Source: Alteribacter keqinensis (GTDB lineage Bacteria > Bacillota > Bacilli > Bacillales > Salisediminibacteriaceae). From it: a stretch of 64,000 nt of DNA. The DNA lies in contig NZ_RHIB01000001.1 in the NCBI RefSeq assembly GCF_003710255.1, positions 248,001-312,000 of the forward strand, in the 5' to 3' direction. Below are positions 8,112-16,307 of the stretch, piece by piece. The translations under genes and the position numbers were made by a program. The stretch's first letter is position 1, and each line of letters begins with the position of its first letter. The notes under the pieces are model-generated. The model had not been told where the DNA came from. It searched no databases and saw only the letters and a program-made list of their open reading frames with translations.

Positions 8112-8213
8112 CTACTTCTTTTTCGCATTTTCTTTTACTTCAGTGATTTTAACGCTGCAGCAGGAAGGTTTTTTCTGATCTTTCTTTAACGAAAAAACGA
8201 ATTTTTTAAACAC
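8112..8213 (-). CDS. 33-residue Cys-Cys peptide downstream of the permease
   Basis: A small gene read on the minus strand: GTG at 8213 placed six bases after an excellent ribosome site AAAGGAGGG, and TAG at 8112. The peptide begins MFKKFVFSLKK, has a central SCCS and a Lys-rich end (ENAKKK). It resembles the short LDCC/CC-motif peptides that accompany metal or DUF318 permeases in Firmicutes; that likeness is from memory and weak. The position, 34 bases after the permease stop and before the terminator, supports co-expression. A metal- or arsenite-binding helper is inferred. Confidence 0.65.
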   Translation of the reverse strand: MFKKFVFSLKKDQKKPSCCSVKITEVKENAKKK

Positions 8214-8247
8214 CACAATCCCTCCTTTCCCGGATAATAGCAACGCC

Positions 8248-9114
8248 TTATACAAAATAGAAGATAAACCCTGATAGTGTGGACATGGTAAGAACCGATA
8301 CTACGAAAGCGAAAATCAATTGTTTTTTAAAGATCGACTTAAGCAGAACGATTTCGGGGAGGCTTGCACCTGCAGAACTGATGAGCATAGCCATCACAGG
8401 CCCGGTTGCCATCCCGCTTGAGATCAGAACCTGGGATACAGGGACCATACTGGAAAGCCGGATGTAGAGGGGGATTCCAATAATTGCAGCTGCAGGTATG
8501 AGCCACCATGCATCTCCGCCGAGATGACTGGCAATGAAATGAGCGGGTACAAGTCCGTGAATAACTGCACCGATAGCAGCGCCAATCAGCAGATAAGGAT
8601 AAACAGTTTTCATCATGTTCCACGTTTCCCTCAGTGCACCTTTTAATGAAAAATGACGTTCAGCCTCTGGGTCAAACCCCTCCAGAACGACTTGCTTTAA
8701 GGATGAGGCAAAGCCGAGTTTCTCTAACGTTAATCCCATTACGATGGAGAAAGTGACGGTTACAAATGTATAGATGAGTGTGACTTTCCATCCCATGATT
8801 ACAGCCATTACAGTCAATATGGTTGGGTCGAGAATCGGTGATGCGAATAAGAACACCATTACGACGCCAAAGCGAACGTGGTTTTTCAAAAGGTTTACGA
8901 TAAACGGGATGGTAGAGCAGGAGCAGAATGGTGTGATAAAAGCGAAAAGGACTGCCAGGAAGCTTGCTTTCACAGGGCTGGTACGCTTTAACCAGCGCTC
9001 CACTTTAGCGTAGGGGATGCGGGACTGGATAAAATAAAGGGCAAAAGAAACAACGACAAACAAGACGGTAAGCTGTAGTGCGATGTGGATAAAACTTTGA
9101 ATGGTTTCGATCAT
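8248..9114 (-). CDS. DUF318/ArsP-type permease
   Basis: The protein has 288 residues and about eight membrane segments. It carries the family signature TPFCSCSTIPF at about residue 61, the ASPILDPT motif, and a second-half repeat GIPLYIRLSSMVP. Members of this family (YraQ, ArsP) include exporters of trivalent organoarsenicals, and the paired cysteines CSC match the ones thought to bind the metalloid. It lies behind ArsR boxes and downstream of arsR. The start at 9114 is set by AAAGAGG nine bases upstream. It may replace the missing ArsB here, or export methylated arsenic. Confidence 0.82.
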   Translation of the reverse strand: MIETIQSFIHIALQLTVLFVVVSFALYFIQSRIPYAKVERWLKRTSPVKASFLAVLFAFITPFCSCSTIPFIVNLLKNHVRFGVVMVFLFASPILDPTILTVMAVIMGWKVTLIYTFVTVTFSIVMGLTLEKLGFASSLKQVVLEGFDPEAERHFSLKGALRETWNMMKTVYPYLLIGAAIGAVIHGLVPAHFIASHLGGDAWWLIPAAAIIGIPLYIRLSSMVPVSQVLISSGMATGPVMAMLISSAGASLPEIVLLKSIFKKQLIFAFVVSVLTMSTLSGFIFYFV

Positions 9115-9139
9115 GGTAAGAACCTCTTTTCGTTTATTT

Positions 9140-9176
9140 ATCAAATATATTTGATGTATAAATCAAAAAAATTGAT
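9140..9176. promoter_or_regulatory. Two ArsR-type boxes upstream of the permease
   Basis: ATCAAATATATTTGAT (9140-9155), a perfect 16-base palindrome, and ATCAAAAAAATTGAT (9162-9176). ATCAA...TTGAT is the usual form of ArsR/SmtB operators in Bacillales. They separate arsR from the permease gene. Confidence 0.8.
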
Positions 9177-9187
9177 ATTAAGTCTAA

Positions 9188-9213
9188 GTCCTGCCGGTAC
9201 TATTCGGCAGGAC
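9188..9213 (-). terminator. Hairpin over the arsR stop codon
   Basis: Perfect 9-base stem GTCCTGCCG / CGGCAGGAC around the arsR TAG. There is no T tract on the minus strand, so it may stabilise or attenuate the transcript rather than end it fully. Confidence 0.45.
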
Positions 9214-9523
9214 GGAAGAGGCAGCAAAGGTCTTCTGACAATAAAGCTGAAAGCTGTGAACCACTGCTGCTGTAGTAGTTCCAAGTGCCTCTTTTTTCTC
9301 GTGTAATTAACTCTGCGTCAAGAAGAAGCTTCAGGTGATAGGACAGTTTGGATTGAGGCATGTTCATGTCTTCCTGAAGGTCACACACACAAACTTCGCC
9401 TTTATTACAAAGCAAAGAAAGAATCTCCAGTCTTTTTTCATCGGCAAGTGCTTTAAATTGTTTTTCGTACGTTTTAAATGGCGTTGGGCCTGACAACTGG
9501 TCTTCAGATAATGTACGGCTCAT
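9200..9523 (-). CDS. arsR: ArsR-family arsenic-responsive repressor
   Basis: The protein has 107 residues: winged helix with ALADEKRLEILSLL, then the metal site EVCVCDLQ at the start of the helix before the recognition helix, MPQSKLSYHLKLL. CxC at this point is the classic type-1 arsenite/antimonite site of ArsR. A Cys pair near the C-terminus (LCCLF) may add a ligand. The start at ATG 9523 follows AAAGGAG at normal spacing; the longer upstream reading runs across the operator. It should repress its own gene, the permease, and perhaps arsC through shared TTGAT half-sites. Confidence 0.92.
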   Translation of the reverse strand: MSRTLSEDQLSGPTPFKTYEKQFKALADEKRLEILSLLCNKGEVCVCDLQEDMNMPQSKLSYHLKLLLDAELITREKRGTWNYYSSSGSQLSALLSEDLCCLFRPAE

Positions 9524-9541
9524 GTGGAAAGGTCTCCTTTG

Positions 9542-9615
9542 ATCAAAAATATTTGATGAATTAATCATAATGGAAAATAAATGAAGATGCAAGTGTTTCA
9601 TCAAGAAAAATTGAT
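9542..9615. promoter_or_regulatory. Two ArsR-type boxes upstream of arsR
   Basis: ATCAAAAATATTTGAT (9542-9557) and ATCAAGAAAAATTGAT (9600-9615), near palindromes of the same type as those at 9140. They flank the arsR promoter region. Confidence 0.75.
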
Positions 9616-9721
9616 GTATTCTTTTGTCTTTTTTTGTCTTTCACCTGTGGTACAATCATGATGATGGAAAATAGCACCAGTCACCTTGTCTTTGGAATGT
9701 AATTCTTCAGGAGGGACGTCT

Positions 9722-10135
9722 ATGAACAGCAAACCGTCAGCGATGTTTACGATGATTCTTGTTGCTTTGTTTTTACTTATTCCCCCGCTGATTGTTTTCC
9801 TGCATAGTACAGGTAATCCTATTACAAATAACCAAATTGAACAGGACATACTTGCCTACCTGGAGGAGCGGGGATACTCGGAGTCTGACATCACATCGTA
9901 CAAACAGATCAGGAATGCAGACGACAGTCTGAATACTCATCGTACCCGGCTGAAGGTTGTTTTTGAGGATGAGCCGGACCATGGGTACGTTTACGTGAAG
10001 ATGGAGAGCGGTGATGTACAGCAATTATGTACGGTTCGCCGGTTAAATTCGGGCAATGTAAGTGGGAATGAATCAGATCCAATACATCTTGACGACCATT
10101 GCTACAACCCTGAAAGAGGGGAAGCATCAGGTTAG
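9722..10135 (+). CDS. DUF3139-like membrane-anchored protein
   Basis: A 137-residue protein with one N-terminal membrane segment (about residues 8-28) and an extracytoplasmic domain. The motif LEERGYSESDITSY followed by LKVVFEDEPDHGYVYVKM matches the DUF3139 pattern of small Bacillus membrane proteins. Function is unknown. The ATG at 9722 is preceded by CAGGAGGGACGTCT. It faces away from arsR and has no tight operon partner. Confidence 0.65.
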   Translation: MNSKPSAMFTMILVALFLLIPPLIVFLHSTGNPITNNQIEQDILAYLEERGYSESDITSYKQIRNADDSLNTHRTRLKVVFEDEPDHGYVYVKMESGDVQQLCTVRRLNSGNVSGNESDPIHLDDHCYNPERGEASG

Positions 10136-10241
10136 AAACGCTTTTACTTAATTGAGATAAGCTTCTTGATATATAAGAACGGGGAAGCTCTTTTCCAGCC
10201 GTTTAGATAAAGAGATGATAATAGAATAGGAGAAATGGGAA

Positions 10242-10673
10242 ATGGAGTATGGTTTCGTTGCAGCTTGTTTCGTTTTTATAGTTGGTTTTTTAGCATTGTA
10301 CAGTAAAGTGATGGGCCCGGTGTCACGCGAAGAAGCAGGAAGAGAGGAGTTTCGGAAGCTGCAGACTGCTTTTTTCATTCGTTTTGCCATTATGGAAACG
10401 CCGGTTATTGCAATTATTGTTCTCGTTTTTATATTATTGGAAGGTCAGGTGGGGATTGACTTTATCATGCCTGCAGCTATTATAATGGTGTTGACCCTCG
10501 TTGGCATTGTTTTTACGTTTATCATGGCAAGGGGCGCATGGGAAAGCAGGGGTGGAGAAAAGTTCCGGTTTTCACTTCATACGTTTTTCTTTATCGGTGT
10601 GGCACTGATTACTGCCATCCCAATTGTATGTGTGGTTCTCCTATATGTACTAAGAGAGCAGGGAGTGTCGTAA
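10242..10673 (+). CDS. Four-TM membrane protein, unknown
   Basis: A 143-residue protein with about four membrane segments: one at the N-terminus, then a charged loop (GPVSREEAGREEFRKLQ), two in the middle and one at the end. The loop followed by AFFIRFAIMETPVI loosely recalls ATP synthase c-subunit-like hairpins, but no acidic carrier residue is evident and I do not assign it. Ribosome site AGGAG precedes the ATG. Its stop codon directly abuts the TTG start of the next small gene, so the two are translated together. Confidence 0.65.
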   Translation: MEYGFVAACFVFIVGFLALYSKVMGPVSREEAGREEFRKLQTAFFIRFAIMETPVIAIIVLVFILLEGQVGIDFIMPAAIIMVLTLVGIVFTFIMARGAWESRGGEKFRFSLHTFFFIGVALITAIPIVCVVLLYVLREQGVS

Positions 10674-10844
10674 TTGCGTGGAAAGAATAGTTTCTCTCCT
10701 TTGTATGTTATAGGAGGAGCGTGTTTTTTAGCAGCCATGGCAGCGGCTCATATTTATGATTCTGATTTATTCAGGGCTGTTGGCAGAGCCGGACTGCTGG
10801 GATTGCTTATCGTTCTTTTCTTTCAGACGAAAAGAGGGAAATGA
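10674..10844 (+). CDS. Small two-TM protein coupled to the upstream gene
   Basis: A 56-residue protein starting with TTG immediately after the TAA of the preceding gene, with AGGGAG eight bases upstream. It has two hydrophobic helices (about residues 10-26 and 36-50) and a basic end (QTKRGK). The abutting stop/start and matching membrane nature suggest a two-subunit membrane unit. No family recognised. Confidence 0.6.
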   Translation: MRGKNSFSPLYVIGGACFLAAMAAAHIYDSDLFRAVGRAGLLGLLIVLFFQTKRGK

Positions 10845-10884
10845 ATGTTTCAATTTAAATATTTCAGGCTATATGAAGTAATAC

Positions 10885-10919
10885 AAAAGCAGACGACTCA
10901 TAGTGAGCCGTCTGCTTTA
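10885..10919. terminator. Bidirectional terminator
   Basis: Stem AAAGCAGACGACTCA / TGAGCCGTCTGCTTT with one A-C mismatch and a 3-base loop, lying between converging genes. Confidence 0.75.
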
Positions 10920-10967
10920 ATCATTCTATAAAATCAGAGAGATTTACAAGAATGGAAGGATTATTGA

Positions 10968-11975
10968 TTAATTGGATTCAAGAATTTGAACTTCTACTGT
11001 CTGACGGCCGAACTCTAGAGCTTCCTCTTTTGTAGCCATGTGAAGATCGATACGGTTACCTTTGATTGCACCGCCGATGTCGCCGGCAATTGCTTCTCCG
11101 TAACCCTCAACATATACTTTAGAACCTAGAGGAATGACGTCCGGATCAACGGCAACAACTTTTTTGTCTGGGTTAGCACGAAGATCCTGCCCAGTGTAAG
11201 TGATGCCTGTGCAACCGTCACAATATGCAGTGTAAGCAGTTGCTTCCATTTCAATTACAGATTGTACTTCAGAAGAAGACTCTTCTTCTGAGCCAGAAGT
11301 TGTTTCTTCAGTCGCTTCCTCTTGAGCTGGCTCTTCAGAAGCTGGCTCTTCAGATGAAGATTCTTCCTGAGCTGGTTCTTCAGACTCAGTGGACTCTTCT
11401 GCCGGAGCTTCTTCGGAAGTTGTTTCTTCTTCTTTTGCCGTTTCATTAGAACCTGTCAGTGCGGCATGCAGTGTTCCGTAGGTTTGTGGGCCTGCTAAAC
11501 CGTCAACAAGAATGTCTTTAGCAGATTGAAAGTCTTTTACTGCATCGTGAGTGCCACGATCAAATTCTCCATCTGCATCTGCCTCAAAATATCCAAGTTC
11601 CTGCAGGCTTTCCTGAAGGGCTGCAACAGCTTGTCCTTCATCACCTTCACCCAGGATCGATAATGCACCGACTGTTTGTACCCCAGCCAGTCCGTCTACT
11701 AAAATGTCAGAGTCCGTCTGGAACTCTACTACTGCTTCTTTTGTTTGTGGATCAAATACTCCGTCTATGGCATCCTGATCTAAGTATCCGCGCTCATGAA
11801 GAAGTTCCTGAAGTTCTTCAACCTGGGAGTTCTCCTTACCTTCAAGAAGAAGTCTGTCCCCTAAGTTTGTTTCACTTCCCGCTTCACTGATCGCCGGTGA
11901 TACGAAGAAAAGTGCACCTGCTGCGATTATGGGTAAGCCAAGTGTTTTTAGTTTTGATAAACCAAAGCTTTTCAT
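10968..11975 (-). CDS. Secreted cell-wall protein: two PG-binding domains plus 3D domain
   Basis: The protein has 335 residues. A signal peptide ends near ISEAG (about residue 32). Two PG_binding_1 domains follow at about 48-105 and 112-168, each closing with ILVDGLAGVQT or ILVDGLAGPQT. A very acidic Glu/Ser/Thr/Pro linker, with repeats of SEEPA and EEPAQEE, runs about 178-235. The C-terminal 3D domain has the conserved Asp motifs VAVDPDVIPLGS, GDIGGAIKG and NRIDLHM. YocH and related 3D proteins are lytic or wall-remodelling enzymes. Here PG-binding domains replace LysM. GGAGG lies before the ATG. Confidence 0.88.
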   Translation of the reverse strand: MKSFGLSKLKTLGLPIIAAGALFFVSPAISEAGSETNLGDRLLLEGKENSQVEELQELLHERGYLDQDAIDGVFDPQTKEAVVEFQTDSDILVDGLAGVQTVGALSILGEGDEGQAVAALQESLQELGYFEADADGEFDRGTHDAVKDFQSAKDILVDGLAGPQTYGTLHAALTGSNETAKEEETTSEEAPAEESTESEEPAQEESSSEEPASEEPAQEEATEETTSGSEEESSSEVQSVIEMEATAYTAYCDGCTGITYTGQDLRANPDKKVVAVDPDVIPLGSKVYVEGYGEAIAGDIGGAIKGNRIDLHMATKEEALEFGRQTVEVQILESN

Positions 11976-12344
11976 ATGTCAGCCTCCTTAAAGTTTAAGT
12001 GATCTTCGCTAACGAGTTCAATACTACCAATCAGGCCGATACAAAAGCAATGGAAAAAGGGTTACTTAAAGGAATTGAAATATAGTTGTAATTGCTGCAA
12101 TCTGTTTTAACACATTCGCCATGAATGTAACTGTATTTGTGACAAATACCGCTAAATTACGTACTTTTTTTGACGCAAATTCCAATAAAAGGAACATTAT
12201 GTGGGTGGTTGTGGGAGAGTGCAGATATTATATCTTTAAAGTAATATATTAGTTTACCATATAAACAAAATAAAATATTGTCTCTTTTATTCAGCGAAAT
12301 CCGATATAATAGAATAGAGTCTTAATTGGAGGAGTGAATGCAGC
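11976..12344. other. 369-base divergent intergenic region
   Basis: AT-rich spacer between the 3D-protein gene (minus) and the methyltransferase (plus). A TATAAT lies at 12305-12310, but the best -35 candidate, TTGTCT (12278), is 21 bases away. TGTAAC/TGTGAC hexamers near 12130 resemble WalR half-sites but have the wrong spacing. No riboswitch or small gene was seen. Confidence 0.5.
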
Positions 12345-13133
12345 TTGGTTCTATATAATCGAATCGGGTCAACTTATGATGTCTCGAGAAAAGCTGATGC
12401 TGAAATTGTCAACCGTCTTCTTTACTTGTTGCAGATGAATTCAAAAGAACAGGCGAGTATACTTGATATTGCTTGTGGTACAGGAAATTATACGATTTCT
12501 ATTAAAGACAAAGGATATTCCGTCAGCGGCCTGGATATCTCTGAAACAATGCTGGATCAGGCCAAAAGAAAAAGTGCTGACATAGAATGGATTCATGATG
12601 ACATCAGAAGCTGTAATTTACCGGAGAGTCGCTTTGATGGGGCTACATGTGTTCTCAGTGTACATCACTTTGAGAACCTCGTTGAAAGCTTTTCCAACGT
12701 ATATAAGACATTAAAACCGGGTGCGAGGTTTGTTATTTTCACCTCAGGGTCTGAGCAGATGCAGCAATACTGGCTGAATGCTTATTTTCCTGAGATGATG
12801 AAAGCATCCATGGCAAAAATGCCGTTGATCAGAGAAGTGACGAAAGCGTTGAAGAAGGCCGGATTTACTTTTCAGGGGTCCGAGTCATTTCTCGTGCAGC
12901 CTTCGCTGGAGGATGCCTTCCTGTATGTAGGGAAAGAAAACCCGGAGATGTATCTTGATCCTGATGTGCGAAAAGGGATCAGTTCTTTTTCAAGCCTCAT
13001 TACAGATGAGGAACTTGAGAAGGGTCTTGATTTATTAAAAAAAGATATTGAAGAAGGGACCTTTGCCGAAAGAACAGCTTCATTCGACAGCCGCAAAGGT
13101 GATTACTTGTTTATGGTGGCAAAAAAATCATAA
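12345..13133 (+). CDS. Class I SAM-dependent methyltransferase
   Basis: The protein has 262 residues. The SAM-binding motif I is ILDIACGTGNYTISI near residue 40, motif II is VSGLDISETMLDQA, and the post-motif region WIHDDIRSCNLPESRFDGATC fits a Methyltransf_11/25 fold. The substrate cannot be told from the sequence. The start is TTG at 12345, nine bases after GGAGGAG; an ATG at 12340 is in another frame. It stands alone and ends at a bidirectional terminator shared with the GNAT gene on the other strand. Confidence 0.85.
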   Translation: MVLYNRIGSTYDVSRKADAEIVNRLLYLLQMNSKEQASILDIACGTGNYTISIKDKGYSVSGLDISETMLDQAKRKSADIEWIHDDIRSCNLPESRFDGATCVLSVHHFENLVESFSNVYKTLKPGARFVIFTSGSEQMQQYWLNAYFPEMMKASMAKMPLIREVTKALKKAGFTFQGSESFLVQPSLEDAFLYVGKENPEMYLDPDVRKGISSFSSLITDEELEKGLDLLKKDIEEGTFAERTASFDSRKGDYLFMVAKKS

Positions 13134-13136
13134 TAA

Positions 13137-13186
13137 AAAACGATGGTCCAGCGCTTTTTCTAAGCAGGATCATCGTTTTCTTTTTT
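13137..13186. terminator. Bidirectional terminator
   Basis: AAAACGATGGTCC pairs with GGATCATCGTTTT, with A and T tracts outside. It overlaps the end of the GNAT gene on the minus strand. Confidence 0.8.
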
Positions 13187-13732
13187 TTGTATATAATCTT
13201 TTTTTAACATCGCCATTTCATACATATCCCAGTATTCATCCCCAACACGTCTGAAGTCACGGAAATATCCTTCCTCCGTAAAGCCCGTCTCCCGATACAG
13301 TTGGTAAGCCGGGGTATTAAATGAGAAAACGCCTAAAGCAAGACGATTCAGGTCGAGGTATTCAAAGGCGAATTCCAAGGCTTTTCTGATGGCTGGCTTT
13401 GCAAATCCTTTTCCGCGGTAATCTGGAGAAATAAGAACTTTACCAAGCCTTGCACAGCTGTGGTAGCTGTCAATATTCCGTAAAGCCAGGTGACCTGCCG
13501 CCTCATTTGTCTCATCCACTACCACTTTAAAGATAAAAGCGTCACTGCCGGATTTGTTAGCTCCTTCCGAATAGTTATGGAGCTGTTCTATTGTGAGGGG
13601 ATAGGTAAAGGTAGGGCCGCTCCACTTCATAAAAAAAGCAGGGTCAGTGTGGTTCACCCATGAAATGAGATCGTCAAAATCCTCTTCCGTAAAGTAGTCC
13701 AGTCTGATCACAATTTGCTGCTCCTTTGTCAT
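13160..13732 (-). CDS. GNAT-family N-acetyltransferase (RimJ/RimL-like)
   Basis: About 190 residues. The acetyl-CoA loop is seen in LISPDYRGKGFAKPAI, followed by the typical ALGVFSFNTPAYQLYRETGF helix-strand of GNATs. The end (GYFRDFRRVGDEYWDMYEMAML) is shared with RimJ/RimL and spermidine-type acetyltransferases. Substrate unknown. The start is uncertain: ATG at 13732 has a weak ribosome site, and an upstream ATG at 13756 has none better. Confidence 0.82.
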   Translation of the reverse strand: MTKEQQIVIRLDYFTEEDFDDLISWVNHTDPAFFMKWSGPTFTYPLTIEQLHNYSEGANKSGSDAFIFKVVVDETNEAAGHLALRNIDSYHSCARLGKVLISPDYRGKGFAKPAIRKALEFAFEYLDLNRLALGVFSFNTPAYQLYRETGFTEEGYFRDFRRVGDEYWDMYEMAMLKKDYIQKKENDDPA

Positions 13733-13791
13733 CGGTTTCTGTTCATAGTTTATCATAAAACGAATGAACAAGGTTCAATCTTTAAATAATG

Positions 13792-13837
13792 AAGGGAGTC
13801 TCATAAGGCGTACAGCCACCTTATGAGACTCCCTTTT
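13792..13837 (-). terminator. Terminator after the VOC gene
   Basis: Perfect 17-base stem AAGGGAGTCTCATAAGG / CCTTATGAGACTCCCTT with a 10-base loop. It lies just past the VOC gene stop, and also upstream of the GNAT gene. Confidence 0.85.
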
Positions 13838-14414
13838 AGAAACGGTTGATCCGCTGGGAAAGAAGGCGGTTGTAATTTTCATTTACAACGGCTTTTTGTC
13901 TGGGGATATAAGGTTTATAATGCTGCGTTTCGAGTGTCGGTTCCGCTTGAACAGGACTGCTCGTGTGTTTTCCATGTTTCTTTTCCCAATCACTGAAGTA
14001 GATGACTTTAGGATCATGATCAGGTGGTTCAGGCAGGTTGGCTGCGAACTCAAGCAGGTTTCCGTCCGGGTCTTCAAAGTAAACAGAAGCCATCGGTACC
14101 CACGTATGAACGAGTGGCTCTGTGGGATCGAGTCCGAATGCTTGTTTTGCAACAATTTCACGGTCTTTCAGCCAGCTGATCGCTGATTTCATATCTTCAA
14201 CAGGGATTTGAAAGGCGAAGTGGCTTTTTTTCCATTCCACCTCGGGTTTTTCCCAAATGCCAAACACCTGGCCGGAGCCACCGGGAGTGTAAAAAATGAC
14301 GCCCCGTTCTTCCATTACTAAAGATGGCGTCAGGCCTAGCTGCTCTTCATAAAACGCTCTTGCTTCTTTCAGGTTCCTTACATCTGCATGGGTTTCATAT
14401 ATGCCGTTAATCAT
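13836..14414 (-). CDS. VOC-family (glyoxalase/bleomycin resistance-like) protein
   Basis: The protein has 192 residues. One vicinal-oxygen-chelate domain spans about residues 1-130: YETHADVRNLKEARAFYEEQ at the start, HFAFQIPVEDM in the middle and YFEDPDGNLLEF at the end, the last being the metal-ligand Glu motif. A C-terminal extension of about 60 residues, rich in Pro and basic residues, is not part of the fold and is unusual. The substrate is unknown. GGAGG precedes the ATG. Confidence 0.82.
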   Translation of the reverse strand: MINGIYETHADVRNLKEARAFYEEQLGLTPSLVMEERGVIFYTPGGSGQVFGIWEKPEVEWKKSHFAFQIPVEDMKSAISWLKDREIVAKQAFGLDPTEPLVHTWVPMASVYFEDPDGNLLEFAANLPEPPDHDPKVIYFSDWEKKHGKHTSSPVQAEPTLETQHYKPYIPRQKAVVNENYNRLLSQRINRF

Positions 14415-14545
14415 TAGGATCTGCCTCCTTAAGGATTTTCTTATAATTTCATTATAGGAAGGAGGCAGGTTAATAAAATCGGGTCCGGGGTTGATCTTTT
14501 TCCGGCAAAGAGAATGATTTTTTCTAAGACCTGAGTCGTATTGAG

Positions 14546-15193
14546 CTACAGAAGTTTATGGCGGATGGCGAGAAGAGCGGCCTTTGTTCTGTCTTCAACA
14601 GCTAATTTTGCAAAAAGGTTTGTTATGTGTGTTTTAACTGTTTTTTCAGTAATAAATAAAGTGTCGGCAATCTCGCGGTTGTTTTTCCCTCTGGCGATTT
14701 CAATGAGCACTTCACGTTCCCGTCTTGTGAGCGATTGAACTGCTATTACCTCGTCTGACTTTTCGTGGTGGACGTGCTGAAAAAGGTGACCTGCCACTTT
14801 TGGATCAATATTTTTAGATCCTTTTACTACTCTTTGGATCGCTTTAAGGAGCTCTTCAGGGTCCGTGTCTTTTAAACAGTAGCCATCGGCACCGGCTTGA
14901 ACGGCGGAAATGACATGGTCCTCGTCCTCAAAGCTGGTAAGGACAAGAACCTTAACAGAGGGATATTGTTTTTTTACAAAGCTGGTTACTTCAACGCCCC
15001 CTATACCGGGCATGGAAAGATCAAGGAGGATCAGGTCGGGATTTGTCCCCTCTGAAAGAATCTTCATTGCTTCCTCTCCTGTGCCGGCTTCTGCTGTTAT
15101 TTCCACGCTTGCTTCCTGTTTAAAAAAGTAGCAGAGCCCTTTACGGACTACAAGGTGATCATCTACAATCATCACTTTAATTTTGTCAGTCAC
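14546..15193 (-). CDS. NarL/LuxR-family response regulator
   Basis: The protein has 215 residues with the receiver domain at 1-120: VDDHLVVRKG, phospho-acceptor Asp in LILLDLSMPG, and the Lys of YCLKDTDPEE. The LuxR-type HTH is at about 145-210 (LTRREREVLIEIARGKNNREIA, then TEKTVKTHITNLFAKL). It overlaps the kinase gene by eight bases when started at GTG 15193, which has AGAGGTG eight bases upstream; GTG 15202 is the alternative. Output genes are not known. It pairs with the GAF kinase upstream. Confidence 0.92.
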   Translation of the reverse strand: MTDKIKVMIVDDHLVVRKGLCYFFKQEASVEITAEAGTGEEAMKILSEGTNPDLILLDLSMPGIGGVEVTSFVKKQYPSVKVLVLTSFEDEDHVISAVQAGADGYCLKDTDPEELLKAIQRVVKGSKNIDPKVAGHLFQHVHHEKSDEVIAVQSLTRREREVLIEIARGKNNREIADTLFITEKTVKTHITNLFAKLAVEDRTKAALLAIRHKLL

Positions 15194-16307
15194 CCGGTTC
15201 ACCTCTCTTCAATACCGTAATTGTAATCGTTGTTCCCTGCTCAGCTGCGCTTTCTATACAAAAGGACCCGCCGAGAAGAGAAGCGCGCTCTTTCATGCTG
15301 ATCAGTCCCATCCCGTCAGATGTAAGAGTATCGGGTTTAAAGCCCTTTCCGCTGTCCGAGACTTTCATTTCATAGTAGAGGCTGTCTTCTTTCAGGGATA
15401 TTGTACATGTATTTGATCCTGAATGTTTCGAGATGTTGTTTAATGCTTCCTGCCCTATCTTCCACAGCCCCACTTCGATTTGTGAAGGAATGGAAGTGAA
15501 CTGTCCGGTCGTGATAAGTGTAAGACCGAGCTTTTTTGAATACGTACCAAGCCGGTTTGCAAGTCCTTCTTCAACTCGGTCTGACCTGAGCTGCCAAATC
15601 AGAGCTTTCATTTGAGCAAGGGCATCTTTTGACATCGAATGGATGTCTTTAAGAGCAGCATTGACAAGGGGGTCTTTTGTCTGGCGCTTTACTCCGGTAG
15701 CTGTATACATGATGGAAAAAAGCTGTTGATTAACTGAATCATGGAGATCTCTGGCAAGTCTGTTGCGCTCTTCAAAAACTTTCATTGTTTTTTCTTTTTC
15801 AGAAAGGCGGATCCGTTCATATGCCGAGCCGATCTGATAAGCGATGGATTCAAGAATATGCAATTCATCCTGAGTAAAAGAATTTTTGCCAGGGGCGGCA
15901 ACGTTTAAAATACCGAAAAGTTCTTCACCGGATTTCAACGGGACACTAGCATGGTGGGTAATATCATCAATTTTTCCTCTGTCTGAGCGAATGGCGTCTT
16001 CGATCCGTTTGCATTCAATGATATTTGCTGCCTCTTTCAGGCGCCCGTCTATATATTGATTAATGCAGTAGCATCTTCCTTCACAAAGATATCGTTTATT
16101 TTCGTATGCCAGTGCTTCAGGTAAACGAGAAGAAGCGGCAAGAGTGTAGTGTTGCTTCTCGTCGAGGAGGAAGATCCAACCAGTCTGCAGGCCGGTTAAG
16201 TGGAGTAATTTATCAAGGACCTGCTGAAGCATTGAGGTCAGATCAGTTTCTTTATTCAAAAGTTCAGCTATGTTTTTTATAAGGTAAAGTTCCTGGTCAC
16301 GGTTCAT
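15186..16307 (-). CDS. Cytoplasmic GAF-domain sensor histidine kinase (DegS/NarX class)
   Basis: The protein has 373 residues and no membrane segment. A GAF domain spans about 20-165, then HisKA_3 with the phospho-His in NRLARDLHDSVNQQLF near 200, and an HATPase domain with the N box EALNNISKHS and the G box SDGMGLISMKERA. The GAF domain contains a cysteine cluster (CEGRCYC, then C in IIECKRIEDA), which could bind a metal, Fe-S cluster or redox signal. A soluble GAF kinase implies an internal signal. It is the first gene of a two-gene operon with the NarL-type regulator. AAAGGAG precedes the ATG. Confidence 0.9.
   Translation of the reverse strand: MNRDQELYLIKNIAELLNKETDLTSMLQQVLDKLLHLTGLQTGWIFLLDEKQHYTLAASSRLPEALAYENKRYLCEGRCYCINQYIDGRLKEAANIIECKRIEDAIRSDRGKIDDITHHASVPLKSGEELFGILNVAAPGKNSFTQDELHILESIAYQIGSAYERIRLSEKEKTMKVFEERNRLARDLHDSVNQQLFSIMYTATGVKRQTKDPLVNAALKDIHSMSKDALAQMKALIWQLRSDRVEEGLANRLGTYSKKLGLTLITTGQFTSIPSQIEVGLWKIGQEALNNISKHSGSNTCTISLKEDSLYYEMKVSDSGKGFKPDTLTSDGMGLISMKERASLLGGSFCIESAAEQGTTITITVLKRGEPGD

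Noticed and set aside
12115-12150. WalR-like hexamers upstream of the 3D-protein gene
   Set aside because: TGTAAC and TGTGAC occur but the spacing is not five bases, so the match to the WalR site is not convincing.
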